Positions 53,554-62,468 of a DNA stretch of 64,000 nucleotides are shown here, piece by piece. A model generated the notes under the pieces. The model was not told the origin of the DNA and did not search any database. It saw only the letters and a program-made list of their open reading frames with translations. The stretch's first letter is position 1, and each line of letters starts with the position of its first letter. Source of the DNA: Arcobacter sp. CECT 8985 (GTDB lineage Bacteria; Campylobacterota; Campylobacteria; Campylobacterales; Arcobacteraceae); contig NZ_PDKC01000007.1 in the NCBI RefSeq assembly GCF_004116495.1, positions 1-64,000 of the forward strand. The letters are read 5' to 3'. Made by a program: the position numbers and the translations under genes.

Positions 53554-55016
53554 TGATAAAAAAATTACTTTTATTTCTCTTTTTGTTCACAAGCATAGCC
53601 TTTGGTTGTGCTTTGTGTGCTATTTATTCTCCTGATACAAAAGTTTCTATTAAAGTAAATTCAACAGATACAAAAATTACTTCATTGGATATAAAATGGG
53701 TAATTACAAAAGATTTTACAAATCAATTAAAACAAGTATATGATACAAACTTAGATAATAAGATAGATAAAGATGAATTAAAATTTGTCAAAAAAGCTCT
53801 TATTGATTATGCTAAATACAAAAATTATATGACTAGTATTTCATATGGTGAAATTATTAACAAAGAAAAATCTGATAACTTTACTGTTACTAAACAAAGA
53901 GTTGACATAGAAAATGGTTTTTTACATTTTTTCTATACAATAAATGTTGATTATGATATAAAAAATGACTATAGTTTGTATGTTCACTTAAATGATGATG
54001 AAAACTATTTTGCTTTATTACTCGAAAATGATTTTATATCATTTAGAAATAAAGCTAAAATATCAAAAATTACAGATAAACAAAGTGTTATATTTTTGAT
54101 AAATAATGCTCATATTCCTAAGAAAATAGAAAAAGAAAAAAAAGAAGAAAAAGAAAAAATTGTTCAAGAAAAAAAAGAGGTTGTAAAAAAGAGTAATACT
54201 CAAGTACAAAATTCATCTTTACAGTTCTCACTTCTTAAAAAATTTGTAGAAAAAGTAAAAAAATATCTTTTAGAAGTACAAAAAGGGAATAGTTTTGCTT
54301 TATTTACTTTGCTTTTTGTTTCATTTCTTTATGGTGTCATTCATGCACTTGGCCCAGGTCATGGGAAAACATTAGCATTTTCATATTTTAGTACGAAAAA
54401 AAGTAGTTATAAAAAAGCATTTGGAATTTCACTTGCTTCGTCGTTTCTTCATATCATAGGTGCTTTGATTTTAGTTTGTATTTCTGTATTTATTTTAGAA
54501 ACAGTATTAAGCAATTTTGTAAAAGATACAGTGAAAATATTAACACAAATTTCAGCTGTTATGATTATGCTTTTAGCTTTTTATATATTTTTGCAAAAAA
54601 TGAATAATAAAGGATGTGGTTGTAGCTCATGTAGTTCTACTAATCAACAAGGAATTACTTGGAATAATACAAATAGTATTAATTTAAAAAACAATGATAA
54701 TATTGATTTTAAAAAAGTAAATAAAAAAAGAAGTGATTTATACTTTATCTTAACAGCAGGACTCATTCCTTGTCCTGGAACTGTCATACTTTTTATTTAT
54801 GCATTTATATTAAAAACATATTTTGCAGTATTGTTAGCTTCTGTGGCAATTAGTTTTGGTATGGCTGTTGTAATATTTGCAAGTTCATTTTTAGGAGTTA
54901 GCTTACATAAAATAAGTTCAAAATCTCATAAACTTACTAATATCTTAGAAATTGGATCACCAATTGTTATGTTTATATTAGGTCTATTATTGCTATTTAG
55001 CTCAAATAGCTTATAA
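53553..55016 (+). CDS. Fused ZevA-ZevB-like (DUF1007 plus NicO-family) metal transporter
   Basis: A 487-residue protein. After a signal segment (about 1-18) comes a DUF1007-like periplasmic domain (about 28-190) with an EF-hand-like run D64-E75 (DTNLDNKIDKDE). A Lys/Glu coiled linker (about 192-225) leads to a NicO/RcnA-type membrane domain of six or so helices (about 245-487). That domain carries HALGPGHGKT (264-273) and a Cys-rich loop GCGCSSC. In Haemophilus, ZevA (DUF1007) and ZevB (NicO) are separate proteins needed for zinc uptake; here both are one chain. It is translationally coupled to the ZnuA-like gene behind the palindromes. Zinc is the likely substrate, and export or nickel/cobalt cannot be excluded. 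Confidence 0.8.
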   Translation: MIKKLLLFLFLFTSIAFGCALCAIYSPDTKVSIKVNSTDTKITSLDIKWVITKDFTNQLKQVYDTNLDNKIDKDELKFVKKALIDYAKYKNYMTSISYGEIINKEKSDNFTVTKQRVDIENGFLHFFYTINVDYDIKNDYSLYVHLNDDENYFALLLENDFISFRNKAKISKITDKQSVIFLINNAHIPKKIEKEKKEEKEKIVQEKKEVVKKSNTQVQNSSLQFSLLKKFVEKVKKYLLEVQKGNSFALFTLLFVSFLYGVIHALGPGHGKTLAFSYFSTKKSSYKKAFGISLASSFLHIIGALILVCISVFILETVLSNFVKDTVKILTQISAVMIMLLAFYIFLQKMNNKGCGCSSCSSTNQQGITWNNTNSINLKNNDNIDFKKVNKKRSDLYFILTAGLIPCPGTVILFIYAFILKTYFAVLLASVAISFGMAVVIFASSFLGVSLHKISSKSHKLTNILEIGSPIVMFILGLLLLFSSNSL

Positions 55017-55045
55017 GATTAGAAGTCTTTCTTCTAATCTTTTAC
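55015..55045 (+). terminator. Terminator of the znuA operon
   Basis: An 11-bp perfect stem (AAGATTAGAAG and CTTCTAATCTT) with loop TCTTT is followed by TT and AT-rich sequence. It begins at the stop codon of the fusion gene, so the znuA unit is only two genes long. Confidence 0.8.
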
Positions 55046-55112
55046 TTTAAATAAGTAAGAAGATATTAATTCAATTTAATTATAATATTACAAAATTTTA
55101 TAATGAGAAATA

Positions 55113-55988
55113 ATGTACAAAAACTTACCTACTGTTGCTTTTTGGCTAATAGGAATAATCTGGGGATCAAATTTTATATATATGAAATGGGCAAGTGAGT
55201 ACCTTAGTGCTTCTCAAGTTGTTTTTATTCGAGTTCTTTTTGGATTTATTCCTGTTTTTTGTTATGCTTTGTATTTAAAAGTCATAAAAGTAGAACACTT
55301 TAAATATGCAATACATTTTTTTATTATGTCTTTACTTGGAACAACAGTTTATTACTATTTCTTTGTAAAAGCAGCAGCACTTTTATTATCTGGAGTAAAT
55401 GGAGCATTAAGTGGTTCAATACCCCTTTTTACTTTTATTTTATCAATTATATTTATAAATGAAGAAAGAGCAACATTTCGTAGATTTTTGGGTATAATTG
55501 TGGGGTTATTAGGAGTTATTTTAATAGCTAAGCCATTTGATGCAAATCTATTACAAACAAATATAAATGGAGTTATTTATATAGTGACTGGCTCATTAAT
55601 TTTAGGCATGTCTTTTGTATATGCAAAAAAGTTTATAAGTAGATTAAAAATACATTTTGCTGCACTTACAACTTATCAGTTAGGTTTTGCACTGCTAGTT
55701 TTAACAATAATTACTGATTTTAGTAATATTTCTAATATATTAAATAATACACATGTATTTCTTGGAGCTGTATTTGGTCTTGGATTATTAGGAACAGGAT
55801 TAGCTTTTATTTTATACTATTATTTAGTAGAAAAACTAGGTGCGGTTAATGCCTCAACTGCTACTTATATACCCCCTGTTGTAGCACTTTTTATCGGATA
55901 TTTTTTCATCGGTGAAAATATTACATTAGTAGATATATTAGCCACAATGCTTATATTCTCAGGTGTATTCCTAATAAATAAAAAATAA
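55113..55988 (+). CDS. EamA/DMT-superfamily transporter
   Basis: A 291-residue, ten-helix protein. The typical first helix reads FWLIGIIWGSNFIYMKWASEYLSASQVVFIRVLFG. The end of the first half has LLSGVNGALSGSIPLFTFILSIIF, and the second half ends KLGAVNASTATYIPPVVALFIGYFFIGE. Probably an exporter of amino acids or other metabolites. The following MATE gene starts 15 bases later, so the two exporters may be co-transcribed. Confidence 0.9.
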   Translation: MYKNLPTVAFWLIGIIWGSNFIYMKWASEYLSASQVVFIRVLFGFIPVFCYALYLKVIKVEHFKYAIHFFIMSLLGTTVYYYFFVKAAALLLSGVNGALSGSIPLFTFILSIIFINEERATFRRFLGIIVGLLGVILIAKPFDANLLQTNINGVIYIVTGSLILGMSFVYAKKFISRLKIHFAALTTYQLGFALLVLTIITDFSNISNILNNTHVFLGAVFGLGLLGTGLAFILYYYLVEKLGAVNASTATYIPPVVALFIGYFFIGENITLVDILATMLIFSGVFLINKK

Positions 55989-56003
55989 TTATAAAAGAAA
56001 AAA

Positions 56004-57338
56004 ATGTTAACTTCAAAACCATTAAATGTATTTTTTAAATATGCTATTCCTTCGATTTTTGGATTAGTTGCAATATCATCTGCTTCTATAATTGATGGAT
56101 ATTTTGTAGGAAATTATATAGGTCCTATTGCACTTGCAAGTTTAAATATGAGTTATCCTATTGTTACAATTATTATAGGATTTGCTTTTATGTTTGCTGC
56201 TGGAAGTAGCGTATTATGTGCAAAATTGATTGGAGAAAAAAATATAAAAGAATCAAATAATATCTTTACAAAAGCTATTATTTTTATTGTAATATCTTCT
56301 ATTTTAATAGTATCTATTTTATTACTTAATCTTGATAATATTTTTACACTTCTTAATGCTGAAGATAGATTAAAAAAGCTTACAATTGAGTATTTATCAA
56401 TAGTTTTATATTTTTTACCAATTCTTATGACAGGAATAGTTTTAGACTATTTTGTAAGAGTTGATGAAAAACCAAACTTAGCTTTTTTTGCACTATTTTT
56501 TAGTTCAATTTCAAATATAATATTAGATTACTATTTAATAGTAATAAAAGGTTACGGAATAAGTGCAGCAGCATATGCAACTGGAATATCTCAATGTTTT
56601 ATTTTTATTATATTAATAATATATTTTCTAACTAGTAAATCAAATTTTAGTTTTATTATTCCATATGGAGGAATAAGTACTATTCTAAAAGCTATAAAAA
56701 ATGGTTCATCAGAGTTTGTAAATGAAGCTTCAAGTGGAATTACGGTGATTATATTTAACTATATAATGCTTAAAAATTTTGGAACATTTGGTGTTACTGC
56801 ATTTACCGTTATTGGATATTTTATTATGGCAAGTTTAGTTGTGAATTTTGCAGTTGCTGATTCTATGCAACCAGTAATTAGTAAAAATTATGGAGCATTA
56901 AATTTTCTAAGAATTGAAAAAATATTAAAAATTGCAGTTATTTTTTTAATACTTTATGGAATTACTTTAGCTTTTATTATTTTAAGTTATCCAAATATGT
57001 TAATTGAACTATTTTTAGAAGGTGAAAATAAAAAAGTTATAGAAGATTTAACTTTAAAATTTGTATTTTATATCTGGCCTGCATTTTTATTTTCAGGTAT
57101 TTGTATATTAATTACATCATATTTTACAGCACTTCACAAACCTTTAAACTCTATAATTATTGCAATTTCAAGAAGTTTGATATTACCTATATCATTGATT
57201 ATGATATTGCCAAAATTTTTAGGAGATATTGGGATTTTTTTGACTATTCCACTTAGTGAATTTATAACTTTTTTAATTGCAAGTTTTCTTTTTATTAAGC
57301 AAAGAAGTAATACATTTTTTTGTAAAACTAACAAATAA
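56004..57338 (+). CDS. MATE-family multidrug/cation antiporter
   Basis: A 444-residue protein with twelve hydrophobic segments. MATE features include the N-terminal FFKYAIPSIFGLVAISSASIIDGYFVGNYIG with the D in helix 1, ALASLNMSYPI, and the second-half FGVTAFTVIGYFIMASL with PVISKNYGA. It resembles the MepA-like branch. It exports cationic drugs or metabolites in exchange for H+ or Na+. It follows an EamA exporter. Confidence 0.9.
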   Translation: MLTSKPLNVFFKYAIPSIFGLVAISSASIIDGYFVGNYIGPIALASLNMSYPIVTIIIGFAFMFAAGSSVLCAKLIGEKNIKESNNIFTKAIIFIVISSILIVSILLLNLDNIFTLLNAEDRLKKLTIEYLSIVLYFLPILMTGIVLDYFVRVDEKPNLAFFALFFSSISNIILDYYLIVIKGYGISAAAYATGISQCFIFIILIIYFLTSKSNFSFIIPYGGISTILKAIKNGSSEFVNEASSGITVIIFNYIMLKNFGTFGVTAFTVIGYFIMASLVVNFAVADSMQPVISKNYGALNFLRIEKILKIAVIFLILYGITLAFIILSYPNMLIELFLEGENKKVIEDLTLKFVFYIWPAFLFSGICILITSYFTALHKPLNSIIIAISRSLILPISLIMILPKFLGDIGIFLTIPLSEFITFLIASFLFIKQRSNTFFCKTNK

Positions 57339-57390
57339 TTAATAAACATATTCTAAAATAGCAAATACTTGTGTCTTATGGAGAAATATC

Positions 57391-58053
57391 TTGAATGCAA
57401 TAAAAATTTTAGTTTTAGAAAGTATAGATAGTACAATTTCACAAATTATAAATATTTTAGAAGATAATGACTTCCAAATAGAAATTTGTAAAGACAATAA
57501 TGAATTTTTTGAATGTATTTACAATAATTTATATGATTTATATATGATAAATATAAATGAAATGTCATTGTCTAGATTTCAACTTATGCAAGCACTAAAT
57601 GATTTTCATGATATAACAATGAAAATGGTAATAACCTCTGCTCCAACTATAATAAAACCTTCATTTATACATGGCTGTGATGAATGTATTATTAAAAATG
57701 TAGATAAAAAAGAGATTTTATTAAGAGTAAAAGCTTTAATTAGAAGGCAATTTCGTGTATATACAGACAAAATAGCACTTAGAAAAGATATCTATTATGA
57801 TATTTTTTCAAAAAAGGTTTTAAAAAATGAAAAAGAGATTTTTTTAGGTGAGAAACCATTATTAATTTTAGATTATTTACTTAAATACAAAGGAAGTTTT
57901 GTATCTTCAAGTACTTTAGAAAATGGAGTATATCCAGTAAGTACTAATTGTAAAAATGGCTCAATTAGATTTCATATTCATAAGATTAGACAAATGATTG
58001 GTAATGATGTGATTATTTCAAATAGAACTAATGGTTATAAAATAAATATCTAA
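57391..58053 (+). CDS. Atypical OmpR-type response regulator lacking the phosphoacceptor Asp
   Basis: A 220-residue protein with a TTG start behind ATGGAG. The receiver-like half (about 1-118) keeps the fold pattern, but the acidic pair is LESID and the usual phospho-Asp position reads MIN54INEM, with Asn instead of Asp. The switch region TSAPT and the K in IIKNVDK remain. The C-terminal winged helix (about 130-220) ends IRFHIHKIRQMIGN, then SNRTNGYKI, and looks functional. It probably binds DNA without classical phosphorylation. No histidine kinase adjoins it; the nearest genes are the MATE exporter and the bd-like oxidase. Confidence 0.85.
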   Translation: MNAIKILVLESIDSTISQIINILEDNDFQIEICKDNNEFFECIYNNLYDLYMININEMSLSRFQLMQALNDFHDITMKMVITSAPTIIKPSFIHGCDECIIKNVDKKEILLRVKALIRRQFRVYTDKIALRKDIYYDIFSKKVLKNEKEIFLGEKPLLILDYLLKYKGSFVSSSTLENGVYPVSTNCKNGSIRFHIHKIRQMIGNDVIISNRTNGYKINI

Positions 58054-58078
58054 AAAGGAAGTGAAAACTTCCTTTTTA
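58051..58078. terminator. Bidirectional terminator between the response regulator and the bd-like operon
   Basis: An 11-bp perfect stem (AAAAAGGAAGT and ACTTCCTTTTT) with a GAAA tetraloop contains the stop codon of the regulator gene. It has T-runs in both directions, so it can end both converging transcripts. Confidence 0.85.
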
Positions 58079-58079
58079 T

Positions 58080-59273
58080 TTATAAAGAATTTTTAAATAA
58101 TATAAAAAATCCCCAAGCAAAATAAACTATGCACCATACAGATAAAATCCATAATACACTATTTGCTAAAAATGTAACTGTTTTATCTTTTGAAGCATCA
58201 AAGTAACCATTGTTTTTACCAACTTTCCATGCCATTGTTGAAATAAATGTTACTCCAATTCCTCCTAATGATACGAATGTTAATATAAACATACTAATTG
58301 AAGTCCATTCTATATTTAATGGATAATCATAAATATTATAGCCCATGTTATTCATAATATTAAATCTAATATATTCTCTAAAACCTGAAATTATTAATAG
58401 AAATACAATAAATAAAACAGTTGAAATATAGCTATTTTTTATGCTTTTTTCTAGTAGCAAAAATCCTAATAAATAAATACAAATTAAAATAGAAAAAATA
58501 TCAATAGTTTTCCACATTTGAAATGACCATGCTATAAATAATACAAAATTAATTATTATTGCAAATGTTGTGATTTTGCTGCCTAATGCTTTTATATGAT
58601 TAGTATATGATTCTAAAAATGATTTATTTGATTTAATAAAATCACTATAATTTTGTAAAAATAAACCAACCGCTGTAATACTTAAACTAATAAGAAATAA
58701 AAATCTAATAGTATCAATATGAAAGTTTAGACCAGAAGTATCAACAACACCATTTGGTGCATACCATTGCATCCATTTTTCAGGTTGAATTGATTGAACT
58801 GCAAAAGAGTGCATTAATAATCCTGCAAAAATAAGAAGTAAAAATGATATTGTACCTATTAATTTGCTACTGCTTTTATTTGCTTTATTTGCATAATAGT
58901 ACCAATAATACATACTATATCCAACCAATAAGCAATATATAAAAATAACAACCCAAAGTCCTGATAGAGTGTTTATTGTGTACCAGTTTGGATCATATAT
59001 AACTTGCGTAAAAAGTAATGGGGCAACTCCCAGTACTATAAGTAAAGATACACTAATTTTTCCAACTTGTATCAAATGAGGAGTTAATACACTCCAATTT
59101 TTATCTGTTTTTTGTCTAAGTGTACCATAAAGTGATAATCCTAAAGCTCCCAAAGATAAAAATACAAATAATGCATGTAAAGCCCATGTCAAAATATATA
59201 AACCTTGAAAAACTACAGGATAAAATGGAAGACCCGCTGGGTCTCTTAATAAATTTAATATATCTGCATTCAT
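58080..59273 (-). CDS. Cytochrome bd-superfamily membrane subunit (second subunit)
   Basis: A 397-residue integral membrane protein with about nine helices. The first helix (GLYILTWALHALFVFLSLGALGLSLYG) resembles CydA helix 1 with its haem-ligand His. A block LLMHSFAVQSIQPEKWMQWYAPNG resembles the CydA ANGWMQNP region. It therefore looks like a second CydA-type chain rather than a classical CydB. It is encoded directly after the cytochrome-c-tailed subunit with a 1-base junction. The two probably form a heterodimeric membrane oxidase or quinone/cytochrome c redox complex. Confidence 0.7.
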   Translation of the reverse strand: MNADILNLLRDPAGLPFYPVVFQGLYILTWALHALFVFLSLGALGLSLYGTLRQKTDKNWSVLTPHLIQVGKISVSLLIVLGVAPLLFTQVIYDPNWYTINTLSGLWVVIFIYCLLVGYSMYYWYYYANKANKSSSKLIGTISFLLLIFAGLLMHSFAVQSIQPEKWMQWYAPNGVVDTSGLNFHIDTIRFLFLISLSITAVGLFLQNYSDFIKSNKSFLESYTNHIKALGSKITTFAIIINFVLFIAWSFQMWKTIDIFSILICIYLLGFLLLEKSIKNSYISTVLFIVFLLIISGFREYIRFNIMNNMGYNIYDYPLNIEWTSISMFILTFVSLGGIGVTFISTMAWKVGKNNGYFDASKDKTVTFLANSVLWILSVWCIVYFAWGFFILFKNSL

Positions 59274-60616
59274 TATTTTTCCTTATTATTTTGAGATTCA
59301 ATCCAAGTAGCCATTGCATCAAACTCTTTATCTGGTAAATTTATTTTTGGCATATAATCAATTGCACCTTGTGCAAGAGTGTATTTCATAAATGATTTAA
59401 TCATTTCTTTATCTTGTCCTTTGAATTTAGGTAATAATGGTCTAAATTTACCATTTAACTCTAATGAATGACAATTTGAACATGCAATTTTTGTAAGTAA
59501 TTTACCAACTTCAAGTTTATTTTCTGGCGTAATAGTTTTTAGTCTTTTAGGAATCCAAACATTTACATTTAATAAACCATGTTTTGCAATAATATCTACT
59601 TCATTTTTTATGTTTTTACCTGGAACATCTCTTCCCATTACTTGATTACTATATACATATTGTCCCACAACATATGGTTTTCTAATACTCTCTCTTAATT
59701 TTTCTCCTGGCCAAAGTCCAATAATTCCAATAACAAATAACATAGTTATTGAAACAGCTTTATTTATAAAGTTTGGTTTGAAAATTGCTACTGCAAAATA
59801 TATTGAGAATAGAACAATCAATATGATTCTAGTATTTATTACTTGTGGAAGATAAATATCAAGTAATGTTTTTGCATTTTCAGGTAGTGTAGTTATATAC
59901 CACATAAAACTAACTAATGTTAAAAATCCCCCAATAATACTTATTACACCCATTTTTTTAGTAAGTTCTAGTTTTAATTCTTCTTGTTTTAATGCACTTG
60001 TAATTATCAATCCAATTACACCTGACATCATTATCATAAAACCAAGTCTTAAAAATAAATGAGGAAAAGTATTTATACCAAAGAATGCATCACTTACAGC
60101 ACCTGTTTGATAAAATGCATCATTTCCTGGCCACATCATGAAACTTATAATTCCAATAATTAAAAATAAAGTTCCAACAGAAGCTAGTGCAAATGCATAT
60201 GTTAATTTAAGATGAGTTTTTCTATCGATCTTTTCAATAAAATAAACTAAAGCAAAAACTCCAACAACTTCAAATAAGAAAAATACCCATTCTGTTGCCC
60301 ATACCCAAACAAAGTTGTGGATTAATGCACTAATACCTCTAGGGCTTGCAGCTGTTGCTGTATACCAAATACCTGGTCCAGTTATTGAACCTATCACATA
60401 AGAAAAAATAAGTAAAAACATTCCATATTTTTTCATATAAGAATAAAGTTCAGGTCTATCTTCTTTATATGCTTTATGTGCTAAAAAAGCAAAAAGCAAT
60501 GCTGCACCAACTGATGTATGCGAGGCAAGTATGTGAATAGTTCCTGTTATTCCCATAATCCATGCAGAACCTATTTCTGGAAAATAAAAAAGAGGAAACA
60601 TACCAATTTGTTCCAT
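59273..60616 (-). CDS. Cytochrome bd-like subunit I with C-terminal cytochrome c domain
   Basis: A 447-residue protein. The N-terminal membrane part (about 15-310, eight or nine helices) follows CydA: H28 in GTIHILASHTSVG aligns with the haem b His of helix 1, and E109 and E116 in WATEWVFFLFEVVGVF match the conserved glutamates. A periplasmic tail (about 355-447) holds a haem c site CSNCH (379-383) with probable axial Met in DYMPKI (M422). The long Q-loop of quinol-oxidising CydA is absent. This combination is found in unusual branches of the bd superfamily that may take electrons from cytochrome c. Function here is inferred. Confidence 0.8.
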   Translation of the reverse strand: MEQIGMFPLFYFPEIGSAWIMGITGTIHILASHTSVGAALLFAFLAHKAYKEDRPELYSYMKKYGMFLLIFSYVIGSITGPGIWYTATAASPRGISALIHNFVWVWATEWVFFLFEVVGVFALVYFIEKIDRKTHLKLTYAFALASVGTLFLIIGIISFMMWPGNDAFYQTGAVSDAFFGINTFPHLFLRLGFMIMMSGVIGLIITSALKQEELKLELTKKMGVISIIGGFLTLVSFMWYITTLPENAKTLLDIYLPQVINTRIILIVLFSIYFAVAIFKPNFINKAVSITMLFVIGIIGLWPGEKLRESIRKPYVVGQYVYSNQVMGRDVPGKNIKNEVDIIAKHGLLNVNVWIPKRLKTITPENKLEVGKLLTKIACSNCHSLELNGKFRPLLPKFKGQDKEMIKSFMKYTLAQGAIDYMPKINLPDKEFDAMATWIESQNNKEK

Positions 60617-60955
60617 TCTTTTCTCCTTTTTGTATATTTAGTTTGCACCTTGTGCTAAAACTTAAATAAAATGCTAATGCAATATTGTTAATTTTATGTT
60701 ATTAAATGGTCATTTTTTTATTTAGTGAAGTTTTATCAGAAATTAGTAGGAGACTGATTTTTATAAAAGAGTGTGATTTAAATGACCATTGGTGAAATAA
60801 TAAATAATGATTGTTAATTTTTTGTTTGTAGTAGTACTAAAATATCAAAAATGATGAATTAAATACAAGAAAATAGTATTAGTTAGTTGATAATAATGAA
60901 AAGGCTATTTTTAATATAGGAGTTTTTTATAGTAATAAAACTAAAGTCAAAAGTC
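60617..60955 (-). promoter_or_regulatory. Promoter region of the bd-like operon with a pair of inverted sites
   Basis: No gene is visible in these 339 bases. The same 11-bp element AAATGACCATT occurs twice in opposite orientation (60705-60715 on the minus strand, 60780-60790 on the plus strand), and each copy is itself partly symmetric. Between the first copy and the gene are two TAACA/TTAACA half-sites (near 60686-60702). These are likely operator sites for the oxidase operon. The binding protein is unknown. Confidence 0.5.
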
Positions 60956-62461
60956 TTAAGAAATAAGACTTTCTACTCTTTTAAATTCGTTGATAATATC
61001 TTCAATATTTTCAGTTCCAACTGAAATACGAAGTAAATCAATAGGTAAGTTTATTTTTTTTAAAAACTCCTGGCCTTTTTTACAAGAGATATAATTATAA
61101 TGTGCAAGATAAACATATGGCATAAGCAAAGTGAATTCAGTTCCTAGACTTGGTCCTTTTGCAAAGTTTAAGTTATCATATATTTTTCTAAAATCTTTTT
61201 TAAATGTGACAGAGATTAGTCCTGAATATGAATTATCATCAATCATAGCTATTTCATAATTTTGTCTGTTTTGTTTATTGCAACAGTAATAAATTTTATC
61301 TATAAGTGAGCTTTGCTTGAAATATTTTACAAGTTTTTTTGTATTAGAACTTATTTGTTTTACTCTTTTTTCATATCCTCTTATTTCATAAGCTAGTCTT
61401 TGAATATCTTTTATATATACCATATCAAGATGTTTAAAAAACTCACCTTGCATATGTGAAATTTTGAAGTTTTCATTTAATATAACTGCTCCCATTAGAA
61501 CATCTGCATTCCCACAGGCAAATTTAGTAAGTGATTCTACTAAAATATCTGCATATGGTTTTAGATTTAGATTATATGGTGTTGCTAAAGTTGCATCAAT
61601 AACAAGTGGAATATTGTATTTATCACATAATTGTCTTAATCTTTTTACATCAACACTTTGAATTAGTGGGTTTGTAGGAATTTCTGTAATTATTGCACAT
61701 ACATTTAAGCCATTATTTTCTAAAAATTCTTCAACAATATCAAGGTTTGTTATATCAAGAAATTTTTTTGTTTTATCATAATGGTGTTCTACGATATTCA
61801 TCGTATCAAGATATAACCATCCAAGTTGAACTAAAATTGTTCTATTGTTTCTTTCTTGAATTTTTTTCAAGCCTCGAACAACACCATATATTGCATTCAT
61901 ACCTGATGGGGCAAGTGCTATATTTTTTATTGGTTGATTGTACGCTTTTGCTAGAGTATTTTTTAGTATAAAAGTTGCAGTTTTTTCATCTTCAAGTTCT
62001 TCATGATAAATTGTATCAATTAGATTTACTTTATATAAGTAATCTTGTGCAAATCTTGAAGATAAATTACAACCAACATGTTGAATAAAAGTAAGAACTT
62101 TTTCAAGTTGTGTTGTTCCTTTTTGCACAAGAATTACACCAAAAGGTTCATCAATATCTATTTTATTATAAATAAAATATTTATCACTTACAATTTTTAC
62201 AGCTTCTTGTGAACTTAAAAGTACAACTTCATAATTATCACAAACATTATATTTTTCTTTTATATATTTTGCAAGAATTTTTAAATAAGGGTGCAAAATA
62301 AATCTAGGATAAGCACTTTTTATTTTTTTTAATATTTCAGGATTCTGCTCTTCATAATCTATTACATCTTGCAATTTTGGCATACTTACTGAAACTGCAT
62401 GAATATTATTTATAGGTAGTGTTTCTCCACAAGCAATGTGCTTAAATAATTCTTCTTTCAT
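60956..62461 (-). CDS. Large trans-sulfuration-family PLP enzyme (cystathionine synthase-like)
   Basis: A 501-residue member of the Cys/Met-metabolism PLP family. The catalytic core (about 170-500) has ALAPSGMNAIYGVV, ITEIPTNPLIQSVDVKRL, the Asp in LVIDATLATPYNL and the PLP Lys in VESLTKFACG. An extra N-terminal part (about 1-165) carries HIACGETLPINNIHAVSVSMP and resembles the long form of cystathionine gamma-synthase seen in fungi and some bacteria. It is encoded 7 bases after a second, standard-size family member. Together they may carry homoserine-derived sulfur transfer; exact reactions cannot be told. Confidence 0.82.
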   Translation of the reverse strand: MKEELFKHIACGETLPINNIHAVSVSMPKLQDVIDYEEQNPEILKKIKSAYPRFILHPYLKILAKYIKEKYNVCDNYEVVLLSSQEAVKIVSDKYFIYNKIDIDEPFGVILVQKGTTQLEKVLTFIQHVGCNLSSRFAQDYLYKVNLIDTIYHEELEDEKTATFILKNTLAKAYNQPIKNIALAPSGMNAIYGVVRGLKKIQERNNRTILVQLGWLYLDTMNIVEHHYDKTKKFLDITNLDIVEEFLENNGLNVCAIITEIPTNPLIQSVDVKRLRQLCDKYNIPLVIDATLATPYNLNLKPYADILVESLTKFACGNADVLMGAVILNENFKISHMQGEFFKHLDMVYIKDIQRLAYEIRGYEKRVKQISSNTKKLVKYFKQSSLIDKIYYCCNKQNRQNYEIAMIDDNSYSGLISVTFKKDFRKIYDNLNFAKGPSLGTEFTLLMPYVYLAHYNYISCKKGQEFLKKINLPIDLLRISVGTENIEDIINEFKRVESLIS

Positions 62462-62468
62462 CTACTTT

